Origin: Mesostigma viride
Taxonomy: Eukaryota; Streptophyta; Mesostigmatophyceae; Mesostigmatales; Mesostigmataceae
Direction of reading: 5' to 3'
Length of the DNA: 64,000 nt
Assembly: GCA_009746045.1 (NCBI GenBank)
Contig: RPFO01000114.1
Location: 64,001 to 128,000 of the forward strand
Below, piece after piece: positions 12,201 to 22,331 of this stretch (position 1 is the stretch's first letter; each line of letters begins with the position of its first letter). The translations under genes and the position numbers were made by a program. The notes under the pieces are model-generated. The model did no database searches, had not been told where the DNA came from, and worked only from the letters and a program-made list of their open reading frames with translations.

Positions 12201-14813
12201 GTCCCGCACGTACTTGACGATCTGGCGCCCTGTAACGATGCCCTGGTTCTCAGGAATGCATTGCATGTTCCTCACAATGCACTTGAACTTCGCTCCCTGA
12301 CCATCCACCTCCCCCTTCCCGTGCTGCTCACCCAAGTAGTGGTACTCGAAGGATTCCAAGTCGGGATCCTGCATGAGGAGGCGGAAGACGGCGTTAACCA
12401 CGTACTTGGACTTGAACTGGGATGAGCAGTTGTCAGAGCACATGAACATCCTCTTCACCCCCACACCAAGTCCGCGCAGGGTTTCCATGATTGTCCTCAG
12501 CGCGTAGACGAGCGCCCGCTCTCCCCGCTTCATCTTGGCTTCCCCGAGAAAAAAGAACGTTCGCTTTGCCATCGCACCATTGTGCAAATATCGCACGATC
12601 ATGGGCATGAGGACAAAGCTCGTCTTGTGAAAGTACTGCGACTGCAGTTGGACGTAGTTGTTGTTCTCGTAATTCTCGGCCCAATCTCCATGCACGAGCA
12701 CATCCCCCTCAGTCATGTTCCTCTCCCGGTCCTTGATCGTTGCCGACTGCCACCATGACGTAAAGCAGTGGTTGGTAAAGTCCTCCCAACTCTCGATTAT
12801 CGCCAGCCTCAGCTGCGCGGGCGTTGACCTCATCGTTTCCTGTACGGGCCGCTTGACCTTCTCCGGGACCCGCCGATCGGTCGCGTCCTGTTTTAACCAA
12901 GGGATGAAGTAAATTTGCAAGTAACATATTCATAAAGCCTCAGAAAAGCCTTTAATTAACATCGCGCTGCAGAATGACGTTGCGAAATAATTGCGTCACA
13001 AAATCCAAACACGCTTACCTCCCCTGCCGGTCGGGAAACCACTACCTCCTTCTTCACGTATCTGAACCAATTTAGTAGTTCTGTTGAATTCTTGTCCCGG
13101 TCACACAACACCCAGTCTTTGATGCCACACCGGGACTCGGGACACGAGTTCTCCATACATGCCCTCTTCAGAATGCGAAAGACAGACCCCTCCTCCATGG
13201 ATGGGTCCCCTACCCTTGGCACCCCTTCCTCATCCTCCACGATCCTCTCATTTATTTCAAGATCGTCAAGGTCTTGCCCCTGCCATTCATCTTCCGTCAC
13301 ATTATTGTCCCCTCCCTCCTCTTCGTTTCTCGCCGAGTTTGCCCCACCCCCAGCTCACTACCCCCATCCGCCTCCGCCACACGGCAATGGAAGTGCTTCA
13401 CCCATTCGGTAGTGTGCAGGCTTTCGAACAACCCGCACGTGCCGTCAGGCAATCTCGCCCTTGAACATCCCTCACACTCGTCGCCGCACTTGCAGTTCTT
13501 GCCGTGCTTCGCCTTGCAGTACCTAGTCCATGCCGCTACCTTCGACTGCATGACCGTATGCGTCTCACAGGCGCACACGTTTCTCTCCTTCCACTTCCCC
13601 TTGACGGTTTTGGGGGCGTACTTGCAGAAAGTCGTATATCCGACATGGATGCCGACATCCTTCTCATACTGCGGACTTTTCTTGTCCCAGTACGTGTGCT
13701 CCGCTAAAAACTTGAGATATATGTCCTCCTTCGACGTGAGGTAGAAGTAGGCCCCTTGGACACCAACCAAAATCGCACGATTGCCAACTCGTTCGTGCGT
13801 CTTTATGGTATCCCTCTCTTGGGGCGAAGCGCGCGAGTTCTCCTCATCAGTCCAAGCCTGCGCGATCGACTCGATTACAAATTGGGGCAACTTCCTCTTC
13901 TTTCGCGCCAGCGCACGCGTCAGGAACTCCATCTTCTGTTGCTTCCTGATCGCCCGAACTTTGAGAATGGTCTTCGCGGGGACACCCGTCATTCTCTCCA
14001 ACTCTGCCGCCGAAAACTCCTTCTCGATGTCGTCCCCACAAAAAAGAGTTGACACCAAAATGATCTTGACGTCTCTGTCATGGTCGGATTTCGACAGGTC
14101 GTCAAAAAGGGCGATCAGCCGAGCCACCCAAGACCTCGACAGTTGTGCAAGCCGCTGCTCATCAAAGAGCTTGGCCACCGGAATGTCAAAATGCTCCGCC
14201 TTGAGCTCGTCAGCCCTCTTATTGAAGCCATCAACAATCTCCTCAAAAGAGGCCCGCTTGGTAGATTCATTCCTCATGTGATGAACTACGTTGTACGCCT
14301 CATCAGCAAGATGAGTCCCCACAACAGACTTCTTCTCGGCGTACTGGCCAGGCCTTTTCGCTGGCTTCCTGACGGCGGGCGAGGTGCTGCGGTTCTCATT
14401 CCCGAAATTTCTTTTCGAGCTGTTTTTCAGATCCGCTGCAAGGGGCGTCGGTGTCCCGATGCTCAAGTTGTGGGCATTGAGTCGATTAGCAAAGCCGCCA
14501 CGCAAGGAGGAGGAGGTTGGCGAAAGAAACACCCGTTCCCGTGCTGCAGAAACAAAAAGAAATTCACGGAAAATTAACATATAAGCAGGGTCACTCCGCG
14601 AAATGACCCCACCTTCTTCGCAGATACAAAAGAATCTCATTTGCGAAGCAAATAAAGAGAAAGTCAAACTTCATGAAATTTTGGGTAGCTCTGCGGAGCG
14701 ACCCTTGCGAAGTTACACATAAGTTTTAAGGCCTTTTCGTATGGAACTGAGAAGAGGTCGCGCTGCAGCGCGACCAAGATTTGCATCATTGGAAACACAC
14801 CTTCCCGGCTCAT
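3293..14813 (-). CDS. DDE-like transposase gene of giant element (4 exons, two frame breaks)
   Basis: Exons, 5' to 3' on the minus strand: tentative 13-nt start exon 14,813-14,801; 14,543-13,019; 12,887-12,114; 4,043-3,293. The last three are phase-0 joins with GT..AG borders. The product is about 1,000 aa. The N-terminal half has a Cys cluster (NVCACETH, CKCGDECEGC). The core has HGDWAENY, then MCSDNCSSQFKSKY, then GEQHGKGEVDGQG, which I read as the three acidic catalytic positions of an RNase H-like DDE/D transposase. The tail has a CYCPACL cluster. From memory, uncharacterised metazoan proteins share the D-[FW]-[SA]-E-N-Y, S-D-G/N and H-G-K-G motifs; I do not know a family name. Frame changes occur near 13,300-13,340 and near 3,600: either tiny introns, decay or indel errors. 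Intron 3 (12,113-4,044) is only about 237 nt without the inserted Copia element. Confidence 0.7.
4108..4133. repeat. Intronic palindrome, transposase intron 3
   Basis: GGGTCACTCTGCAGAGATACC type copy. A sister copy, GGTCACTCTGCAGAGATACC, lies at 12,061-12,080 on the other side of the Copia insertion in the same intron. Confidence 0.75.
4180..4794 (+). repeat. Copia 5' LTR
   Basis: 615 bp starting GTTAACGTAAAGG and ending CCCTCACAAC. It holds four spaced CAATTGAT motifs (enhancer-like), a CTATATGAG TATA-like site near 4,606 and AATAAA at 4,735-4,740. Confidence 0.93.
4820..5530 (+). CDS. Extra ORF between 5' LTR and gag, ~236 aa
   Basis: Open frame beginning MPNSEEFRIPDDEE just after the 5' LTR; an upstream in-frame start inside the LTR is less likely. 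The protein is acidic at the N-terminus, then mostly alpha-helical with Leu-rich stretches (for example LFQDLALLSLLTRGV) and an ARRRVA basic patch. There is no zinc knuckle or enzyme motif, and I do not recognise it. Copia elements normally start directly with gag, so this is an additional or captured ORF, or a divergent capsid-like segment. It ends about 170 bp before the gag ATG. Confidence 0.5.
   Translation: MPNSEEFRIPDDEEIAAPPAGSSSRPTVPSWQQLLDEVTVSLDELHRQQRAAHALLGDNPEDPDLPALVPAIRNLLDQIRNILSTFTVQVRGGLRSVTEVTTAIEELDNVLSSLTGYQRNLQNWASLRTGGAPAVSTNLFQDLALLSLLTRGVRSRERQVLINLVAFLASVREWIPAGWELLTIFTHPLRLVARRRVATYAAGSTPVLIHTGAGPELDMEDREFVYTYCDFRGLDY
5700..6811 (+). CDS. Copia gag, with one frameshift
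   Basis: ATG at 5,700; the frame runs to about 6,115 and then continues in another frame (HWQDKYQGWEVKGDLIQNF then NYCKMVEEGRAHGF) to a TGA at 6,809-6,811. The break is near 6,110-6,120 and leaves two open pieces (160 and 201 codons). The C-terminal part has the nucleocapsid CCHC knuckle CYLCKGWGHIKKECP at about 6,640-6,685, followed by an Asn/Lys/Gln-rich tail. The frameshift could inactivate this copy or be an indel error, since the LTRs are almost identical. The stop is in the same frame as pol (see pol). Confidence 0.85.
6812..10438 (+). CDS. Copia pol polyprotein: integrase, protease-like, RT, RNase H
   Basis: First ATG at 6,953 (1,161 codons), but the frame is open back to the gag TGA, in the same frame, so pol could be made by readthrough. 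Counting from that ATG: integrase zinc site HNMFGH..CQQAASRCKC (~101-140), then candidate D, D and E at ~163, ~215 and ~245 (CDIQH, VDMQF, GAIERAIQ). A retropepsin-like stretch LEVDTNSQVSII (~500) follows. RT spans ~685-980 with VIDFKRAFL and HGDD (~858) where Copia usually has YVDD. RNase H follows with YVDSSMD, ECRAICEG, KTDS and the Copia-typical HIPGVDNPADALTK. Integrase before RT places it with Ty1/copia. The protease after the integrase is unusual. Confidence 0.9.
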   Translation: MSEATPTHLNSPKGEARCSNADFISGQQEGDLQVQCGPRSPGEVQVPMKTSLTADAAVSMSDPMHPRAGHEGGPLILRETNVQPQRGVKASGGMHVVPAGGPGVGHEQGDSGSESEQDGSQHGDAGQPDSTVLTVPGTASSVYQELGARIHNMFGHATSLSNNFAFRMGRAPLLKACQQAASRCKCQLSSNKPRKSHAKALPQSIGDLQCDIQHIRGMQLLVCVDRYTKYKVLEHLPSMKNRYLLAALQNVRAKFPTTRIQVDMQFQHLKGDPTLPELLVTPREAHGQQGAIERAIQEVKKLIISEDWVPLSAPALVRSAWLRNVEQQLNSRVNFYYDGVAVSPMGLYHGLCPPHVLEGWKHAAHVTFAKLREKDRGWKMLEPQVGQKVLAWKEPSLYGKRGSWSPGVVTQVDEASHACLVSMEDEPKHVHRLSWSYVKPNLMNEGSQAQGSQDLQDFQVPGDITDATTTSVAGESVSPGQVAEVLVEQAARSTAGESTVKPKALTKPRGTSLAGLIGALQRAKKQPKVAKLRWHGNLGLDTALEVDTNSQVSIIGTRAAAGYSMSEPSYQFVSDFSGGVHVKVLGEVFIPILGQDTAFCVLEGYQGPALLGQNFLCQDGVVITSSLLTKEGAGQVPLINFRTTHLSRAVTRTVKRVQVCQGQEPLVDDLILPAASHPSSLGIGPHSLAGHSPINYQGLVKLMSSPIMCPQVTLGLIKSGEDWISKKCVEPVNDLPPARRLLKLKFVIKMKEVDGVKVPHVRPVLNEFKGTGECTAEELYTPGMLHDTWRLLLCVFLGLLNKGLDYGSVVIDFKRAFLEGDADVAQEKWEGKTPFYVRVPAVWKRDIHTEFLKILKGLEGLRSSPIIWRETLNRFLKEHCNLKVSPVDPCLFLGQWEGLPVYASLHGDDLHLIAPTSWLKELISIIKSKFPLGREQWQVENEPLLFVGMEATLVKKGGEWRMLLVGGNDYQETLISKLPPTITQALCPMVRGMVAWVAGISRPDLMVIARLPDDMLVELGSAKVADQVRASSGILLSAVDLSQPICMELYVDSSMDSRQVSKVRGRAAGLFVLRQEGLGSLVSWFSRLHKRVAVSSDVAECRAICEGIHTSLYLKELLHQMTSNTPWPLQVTTLLKTDSMGMVQFVHRQMARSRDLDYLLLKELSSLANIEHIPGVDNPADALTKLVQKAAVQYKVLQSLMDPSQQAV
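10439..11389 (+). other. Copia 3' non-coding region with polypurine tract
   Basis: About 950 bp without a credible ORF between the pol stop and the 3' LTR. It ends in the purine run AAAGAAAAGAAGGGATTGGA (11,370-11,389) directly before the LTR, the expected plus-strand primer. GGGTTCGATTCCC near 10,724-10,740 resembles a tRNA T-arm, but no tRNA fold surrounds it. Confidence 0.75.
11390..12005 (+). repeat. Copia 3' LTR
   Basis: 616 bp, near-identical to 4,180-4,794 (differences seen: AGCGG versus AACGG, AAAGATATG versus AAAGTTATG, one extra base in GCTGAGCTAG). AATAAA at 11,946-11,951. Confidence 0.93.
14588..14775. repeat. Three palindromes in transposase intron 1
   Basis: Copies at 14,588-14,610, 14,683-14,704 and 14,756-14,775. 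The last, GGTCGCGCTGCAGCGCGACC, is a perfect 20-bp palindrome. Confidence 0.8.
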
Positions 14814-16189
14814 TTTTCAGGCGTGTCGTGTCGTTGCCGAGGTACCTGGATGATCACACCAAGACAGGACAACACGAAAGAAGTATTCATGGAATTATTT
14901 AAGATTCTAATAAATAAAATTGAATATTGTACATAATTTTTATATTTATTAATGTTTAATTATGTAGCAGAAATATGGAAAGTATTTATTGGTATTTATA
15001 TAGTTTTGATTAGTATTTAGTACTATTTCTATTTCAATCATTATTGTTTAGATAGAAGAAATATGAACTGGACAGACTAGTAGCTATCTCTAATACTAAA
15101 TATTTTCTACTTATTGTATGTAAAAAAGAGTGATGTCCATAATTATATGTAATATTGTCATAGAATTTTATCTATATTTTAAATTTGTATGGCATTAATT
15201 TATCTAGTACTAGAAATATATATAAAAAACTAGTACAGTAAGTTAGCAGTAAAAAGGAAAATATATTTAATAAATATTAGAAAGAACATATATCATATTC
15301 ATAACAATAATCATAATAATAAGCATATGGACAGCAGAAAGTTTAAATATATTGGCTAGAATGTTAGTATATATGCCCATACATTTACTATACACGATTT
15401 ATTATTATATTTATTAGTATACCCCAAAAGTTCTGCATTCGAAATTTTTGCCATACCACGTGGCAGTAGGCACGTCGCTTTGCAGAGTGACGACTGGTGG
15501 TAATATGACAGGTGATCTCTCAGCAGACGACGTGCAAAAAAGCACCGGGCTCACGCTAGAATCGAACCGAGGACGTAGTTATACACAGCAGCATGGTGAC
15601 GCCCGAATCCAAACATCCCGATTGCCGCGTCAAATTTTGTGCGTGTTGTTCCTTTTTATACCTGCGGGACCGTGAAGACCGACGCTTGGATTACGTCACA
15701 TTGTGAGTCGTCCAATCCGCATGCGCGGTTTGTCAATAAGAATAATCTAGACCCGCGTTTCGCCTCGTTGGCCGAATGGCGAGCATGCCACGTTTTCCGT
15801 CCTGAACGCCGGTTACGCTGGGCCGTTGACAGGGGTCGCTCCACGGACGATCGGTCACAACAGCTGTTGGGTTTCGAAAACCGCACCACCACTGCTGCCG
15901 CCATAGCTGTTTTCTGTAATAATCATCGCTGCCTGAAGATGGTGAGACAAATGACGCCTCAACTCGCCGCCCTGATAAAGAAGGTGCATCAACAGCGCAG
16001 TCTTTTTCTATGTCGAGCTTGATGTTTGTTGCTATGCCTTCAAATGGTCAGGTTAGTTTATAGCTAGCCCAATTCTAATCGTGGTCCTGTTCAATGCCGT
16101 TTTTCCCCCTTCCTGATTTATGCGTGCAGGTAAATGTGCAACGAACCCCTATTACTCGCGCGAGCAGGGTGGCGTCTATGATGCCCTTT
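14814..16189. other. Centre of giant element between divergent genes; AT-rich
   Basis: 14,880-15,430 is extremely AT-rich with no ORF and is a plausible shared promoter or spacer. One degenerate palindrome lies at 15,473-15,492. The plus-strand frame around 15,939-16,010 (MVRQMTPQLAALIKKVHQQ) sits in a good start context and could be the first exon of the plus-strand gene, but I cannot connect it by a convincing splice pair. Confidence 0.4.
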
Positions 16190-16483
16190 TGTAGTCCTCA
16201 GCCAGCGATATGGCTTGTTTTTTCGTGTTGGTCCTCAGCCAGCGACATGACTTCTTTTTTCTGGTTGGTTCTCGGCCAGCGATATGCCTTCTTTTTAAGG
16301 GTTGGTCCTTAGCCAGCGACATGGCATCTGTTTTCGTGTTGGTCCTCAGCCAGCGATATGCCTTCTTTTTTAGGGTTGGTCCTCAGCCAGCAATATATTT
16401 TCTTTTTTCGCGTTGGTCCTCAGCCAGCGACACGGCTTCTTTTTTCTGGTTGGTTCTCGGCCAGCGCTATGCCTTCTTTTTAA
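16190..16483 (+). repeat. 37-bp minisatellite, part 1
   Basis: About eight 37-bp units with core GGTCCTCAGCCAGCGA followed by a T-run. The array resumes at 18,375, so the two parts were one array before the insertion at 16,484. Confidence 0.9.
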
Positions 16484-18370
16484 GGGGAGGTGGCACCCCA
16501 AAAACCTTAAAACTTGACCCATGCTAATATCACTTGAATTTCAGTTGCACCATGCTAAATTATGATTGGGGGCACTAAATAACATCTCTAGTGAGTTGTC
16601 CATGCACTTGTTGGGGGTGCTACCCCCACATATACGCCAATATAGCGCTATAAATAGAAAAAGACGCTAATTAGGGCTATGTATGCCCCAGCCCATGCAC
16701 TCATTTGTTGGCAAAAAAAAATGTAGCGTCTATAGTTCCCTGAGTTTGTAGCTTGCTGAGCTATTTACATCATGAAAATGACAAAACCTTGAACAGTTAT
16801 TAATTTCCCCGCAAAAGTACCCTTTTTTTACCGGACATTGGGAATAAACATGTCATAAACACTTCAGATTAGGCAACAAAATGTAGCGAAAATCCGGCTA
16901 ACAGGGGGACAGTAGTGGTCCAAGTCCCAGGTCATTCCGACAAGTCTAGCTCAAGTTATTGCGTTTGGCGTGCTAAAACCTGAACATACGCTAAATGAGG
17001 TTTTTCTGTGTATAAGGCCACCTAGGCATCATGTTTTCCATCCAAGAAGCCAAAAAACATGCCCAACTCGATCACACAACATAAGAAAAGGCTAGGCACC
17101 TCATCTGCCCTCCCCTGCCCTCAGCATGCAGCCAGCCTTGCCAGCGTGCGCATAGCAACACCATCGCTAGGCATACACGCACCAAGAGAGCATACACTAA
17201 GCTCAGCCCAAGGTTACCATGTAAATTTATGCCAAGAACTCAGCAAGTATACGTGTAAAAACCTTAGAAAGACTGCCCAAGCAATAGAGGCAACTGCAGC
17301 CTGCAAACTTGGCAGCAAATCATACATGTTGTATGCCAAGCATTCACATCCTATCCAGCTTGCCTTGCTGCACACATAGCAGGGAAGTCTTAATGGTTAT
17401 AGCTCAAGGAAAGCAATGGAAACACCTATCTAATGCAATGCCACTCATGCAGTATGGCCAGCAAAAGAACCACTCTCACCTTCCTTTCCAATAGGGCAAT
17501 TTGCTAAGAAGCTGATGCCAGCTTGTTAGCCTCTAGGCACATGCCGGATGTCGTTCTAAAACAGGCGTGTCAGATCCGGCACATAACAAAGCGTCTGAGC
17601 AAGGTCACGTCCAAAGGATTATGGAAAACAAATGTCAACACATTACCAACAACTTGACCTCGGCGCATTTAGCATGCCAGCCACAAACTACACGAAATTG
17701 TACGAAATAGCTAGGAATCTGACGATGCAACCGAAAGAAATGGAGCGCTTCCTGCAGGGAAACTGCCCGAAAAAAAGGCGAAAGGCCGACGTTAATGCAC
17801 CTGCCTGCGTGGAAATGTTTCATGCATAAACTGGCACGCAAGCTCGAACAATAAAAGACATCATCCATTGATCAGGCGAACAAGGAAGGTGCGCCTTCCG
17901 TGAATACGTCGAAGGCGACATGCGCAGGCCTGCGTAGGTTCTTACCTTGAATGCCGGAAATGTAAAAGAAACCGGGAAGCTTCGGCACAAACTCGACAAC
18001 ACCATTAAGTTAGCTTCATAATCGCTCTTTAGAGCCTACGTTGCCTCACAATAGCTGCCGTAAACCTGCATTAAATTTCATGATCCGCAAGAGAAATTAT
18101 ATCCTGGACCCCCGCGCCCGTAGCCGTTCGAGAAATTAGCGATATTGCAAACCGTAAACTTTCCGCCACGCAATGAGGTCATCGACTAATCTTCTGCGAA
18201 ATTCAAGCATTTTTTCTAGCTGTTTACGTGCCATATCGATTAATATTGCATAAAGGCATGCCGCCATGGCCACTTCCGCGAGGGTTGAGCGGTCCGGGCA
18301 CACATTATACACCGTACGGACGGTACCGCGAATTTTTTGGCGCGGAAAATATTCGGCGCGCCACGTCCCC
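16484..18370. mobile_element. 1.9-kb TTAA-flanked insertion, non-autonomous
   Basis: It splits the 37-bp minisatellite. TTAA occurs on both sides (16,480-16,483 and 18,371-18,374). The ends are inverse complements over about 11 bp: GGGGAGGTGGC on the left, GCCACGTCCCC on the right (one mismatch). TTAA specificity suggests piggyBac-type mobilisation, although the ends differ from the piggyBac at 32.9 kb. No ORF inside is convincing. Confidence 0.65.
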
Positions 18371-18374
18371 TTAA

Positions 18375-18657
18375 GGGTTGGTCCTCAGCCAGCGACATGG
18401 CTTCTGTTTTCGTGTTGGTCCTCAGCCAGCGATATGCCTTCTTTTTTAGGGTTGGTCCTCAGCCAGCAATATATTTTCTTTTTTCGTGTTGGTCCTCAGC
18501 CAGCGACACGGCTTCTTTTTTCTGGTTGGTTCTCGGCGAGCGACCAGAGTATTTTTTCGTATTGGTCCTCAGCCAGCTAAATGTTTTCTTTTTTCGTGTT
18601 GGTCCTCAGCCAGCCATATGGCTTCTTTTTTCGTGTTGGTCCTCAGCCAGCGATATG
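18375..18657 (+). repeat. 37-bp minisatellite, part 2
   Basis: Seven to eight further units of the array at 16,190-16,483, running directly into the 30-bp satellite. Confidence 0.9.
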
Positions 18658-21467
18658 TCCACCATCCATGCATGCCAGCCACCCACCACCATCATCCATG
18701 CATGCCAGCACCCCACCACCATCATCCATGCATGCCAGCCACCCACCACCATCATCCATGCATGCCAGCCACCCACCACCACCATCCGTGCATGCCAGCA
18801 CCCCACCGCCACCATCCATGCATGCCAGCACCCCACCACCACCATCCATGCATGCCAGCACCCCACCACCATCATCCATGCATGCCAGCACCCCACCACC
18901 ATCATCCATGCGTGCCAGCCACCCACCACCACCATCCATGCATGCCAGCACCCCACCGCCACCATCCATGCATGCCAGCACCCCACCACCACCATCCATG
19001 CGTGCCAGCCACCCACCACCACCATCCGTGCATGCCAGCACCCCACCACCACCATCCATGCACATGCCAGCACCCCACCACCATCATCCATGCATGCCAG
19101 CACCCCACCACCATCATCCATGCGTGCCAGCCACCCACCACCACCATCCATGCATGCCAGCACCCCACCGCCACCATCCATGCATGCCAGCACCCCACCA
19201 CCACCATCCATGCATGCCAGCACCCCACCACCATCATCCATGCATGCCAGCACCCCACCACCATCATCCATGCGTGCCAGCCACCCACCACCACCATCCA
19301 TGCATGCCAGCACCCCATGCACCGCCACCATCCATGCATGCCAGCACCCCACCGCCACCATCCATGCATGCCAGCCACCCACCACCATCATCCATGCATG
19401 CCAGCCACCCACCACCATCATCCATGCATGCCAGCCACCCACCACCACCATCCGTGCATGCCAGCACCCCACCGCCACCATCCATGCATGCCAGCACCCC
19501 ACCACCACCATCCATGCATGCCAGCCACCCACCACCATCATCCATGCATGCCAGCACCCCACCACCACCATCCATGCGTGCCAGCCACCCACCACCACCA
19601 TCCATGCATGCCAGCACCCACCACCACCATCCATGCATGCCAGCACCCCACCACCATCATCCATGCATGCCAGCACCCCACCACCATCATCCATGCGTGC
19701 CAGCCACCCACCACCACCATCCATGCATGCCAGCACCCCACCGCCACCATCCATGCATGCCAGCACCCCACCACCACCATCCATGCGTGCCAGCCACCCA
19801 CCACCACCATCCGTGCATGCCAGCACCCCACCACCACCATCCATGCATGCCAGCACCCCACCACCATCATCCATGCATGCCAGCACCCCACCACCATCAT
19901 CCATGCGTGCCAGCCACCCGCCACCACCATCCATGCATGCCAGCACCCCACCGCCACCATCCATGCATGCCAGCACCCCACCACCACCATCCATGCATGC
20001 CAGCACCCCACCACCATCATCCATGCATGCCAGCACCCCACCACCATCATCCATGCGTGCCAGCCAGAATTTAAAATGGCTTGTGTGAAGAGGGATTGGG
20101 ATTTAGCCGGTGGATATCCTACTTATTACACCGCCACCATCCATGCATGCCAGCACCCCACCACCATCATCCATGCATGCCAGCCACCCACCACCATCAT
20201 CCATGCATGCCAGCCACCCACCACCATCATCCATGCATGCCAGCCACCCACCACCACCATCCGTGCATGCCAGCACCCCACCGCCACCATCCATGCATGC
20301 CAGCACCCCACCACCATCATCCATGCGTGCCAGCCACCCACCACCACCATCCATGCATGCCAGCACCCCACCGCCACCATCCATGCATGCCAGCACCCCA
20401 CCACCATCATCCATGCATCCCAGCCACCCACCACCATCATCCATGCATGCCAGCCACCCACCACCATCATCCATGCATGCCAGCACCCCACCACCATCAT
20501 CCATGCATGCCAGCCACCCACCACCATCATCCATGCATGCCAGCCACCCACCACCATCATCCATGCGTGCCAGCCCACCACCACCACCATCCATGCATGC
20601 CAGCACCCCACCACCACCATCCATGCGTGCCAGCACCCCACCACCACCATCCATGCATGCCAGCACCCCACCACCACCATCCATGCATGCCAGCACCCCA
20701 CCACCATCATCCATGCGTGCCAGCCACCCACCACCACCATCCATGCATGCCAGCACCCCACCGCCACCATCCATGCATGCCAGCCACCCACCACCACCAT
20801 CCGTGCATGCCAGCACCCCACCACCACCATCCATGCATGCCAGCACCCCACCACCATCATCCATGCGTGCCAGCACCCCACCACCACCATCCATGCGTGC
20901 CAGCACCCCACCACCACCATCCATGCATGCCAGCACCCCACCACCACCATCCATGCATGCCAGCACCCCACCACCATCATCCATGCGTGCCAGCACCCCA
21001 CCGCCATCATCCATGCATGCCAGCACCCCACCACCACCATCCATGCGTGCCAGCACCCCACCACCACCATCCATGCATGCCAGCACCCCACCACCACCAT
21101 CCGTGCATGCCAGCACCCCACCACCATCATCCATGCGTGCCAGCCACCCACCACCACCATCCATGCGTGCCAGCACCCCACCACCACCATCCATGCATGC
21201 CAGCACCCCACCACCACCATCCATGCGTGCCAGCACCCCACCACCACCATCCATGCGTGCCAGCACCCCACCACCATCATCCATGCGTGCCAGCCACCCA
21301 CCACCACCATCCATGCATGCCAGCACCCCACCACCACCATCCATGCATGCCAGCACCCCACCACCATCATCCATGCGTGCCAGCCACCCACCACCACCAT
21401 CCATGCATGCCAGCACCCCACCGCCACCATCCATGCATGCCAGCACCCCACCACCACCATCCATGCG
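18658..21467 (+). repeat. 30-bp satellite array, ~90 units
   Basis: Units of 30 bp with core CATCCATGCATGCCAGC followed by ACCCCACC or CACCCACC variants. It is interrupted once at about 20,067-20,130 by a 64-bp unrelated stretch. Variants (CGTGCC, ACCGCC, ACCATC) recur in blocks, suggesting higher-order units. Long His/Pro/Cys frames on both strands follow from the 30-bp period being a multiple of three; I do not call them genes. Confidence 0.95.
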
Positions 21468-21500
21468 TGATTTTTTTGGGGAGTGGTCAGTATTGTTTTT

Positions 21501-22262
21501 GGGTAGGGTCGCTCTGCAGAGTGACCCCTACCCTTGCGCAATGTCGCAGTCTTTGTTTGTAGGGCCGCGCTGCAGAGTGACCCCCTCACAATGCAAATTT
21601 CCATTCATTGTTTGTAGGGTCGCGCTGCAGAGTCACCTTTCCAAGATACGTTATTCAATCACAATTTGTTTGTACGGTCGCGCTGCAGAGTCACCGTTCC
21701 ATGAAATATTTTTATATCATATTTCGTTGGTAGGGTCGCGCTGCAGAGTCACCTTTCCAAGATATGTTATTCAATAACATTTTGTTTGTAGGGTCGCGCT
21801 GCAGAGTCACCTTTCCAAGATACGTTATTCCAGAACATTTTGGTTGTACGGTCGCGCTGCCGAGTCACCATTTCAAGATACGTTATTCAATCACATTTTG
21901 TTTGTAGGGTCGCGCTGCAGAGTCACCTTTCCAAGATACGTTATTCCATAACATTTTGGTTGTACGGTCGCGCTGCCGAGTCACCATTTCAAGATACGTT
22001 ATTCAATCACATTTTGTTTGTAGGGTCGCGCTTCCGAGTCACCCTTTCATGAAATATTATTATACTATATTTTTTTGGTAGGGTCGCGCTGCAGAGTCAC
22101 CCTTCCCCTAACAAGTGGTTCTTATGTCTTATTTTACGGAAGGGTCTCGCTACAGAATAACCCCTTCCCTGACATATGTTACATCTTCGATTTTTTTTTT
22201 CCCCAAACCTGAAACGGATTTCATCCTATTTTCTTCTTAGGGTAGCGCTGCAGAGCCACCCC
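21501..22262 (+). repeat. Tandem array of the GGTCGCGCTGCAGAGTCACC hairpin, ~12 copies
   Basis: About a dozen ~59-bp units of GTAGGGTCGCGCTGCAGAGT plus a TTTCCAAGATACGTTATTC spacer. The first copy (21,501-21,533) is the longest palindrome: GGGTAGGGTCGC on the left and ACCCCTACCC on the right of CTCTGCAGAG. The same motif occurs singly in introns of both genes of the element. Confidence 0.9.
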
Positions 22263-22331
22263 TCACGCTAATGCGAATTTACACTTTCTTCATCCGACAT
22301 TGGTCTATTTGTTTTTCCTTATTTTCCGTAG

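Noticed and set aside
13274-14577. Plus-strand ORFs of 100-166 codons opposite the transposase
   Set aside because: Shadow frames of the minus-strand transposase exons, which carry the motifs and splice sites.
15545-15615. tRNA-like segment (minus strand CGGTTCGATTCTAG)
   Set aside because: T-stem and acceptor do not pair; at most a decayed SINE head.
16190-21467. Possible CRISPR-like array
   Set aside because: Units are contiguous 37-bp or 30-bp tandem repeats without unique spacers, in a eukaryotic context.
18486-21777. Very long His/Pro/Cys-rich open frames on both strands (up to 994 codons)
   Set aside because: Produced by the 30-bp satellite, a multiple of three, in all frames; no start, splice or domain evidence.
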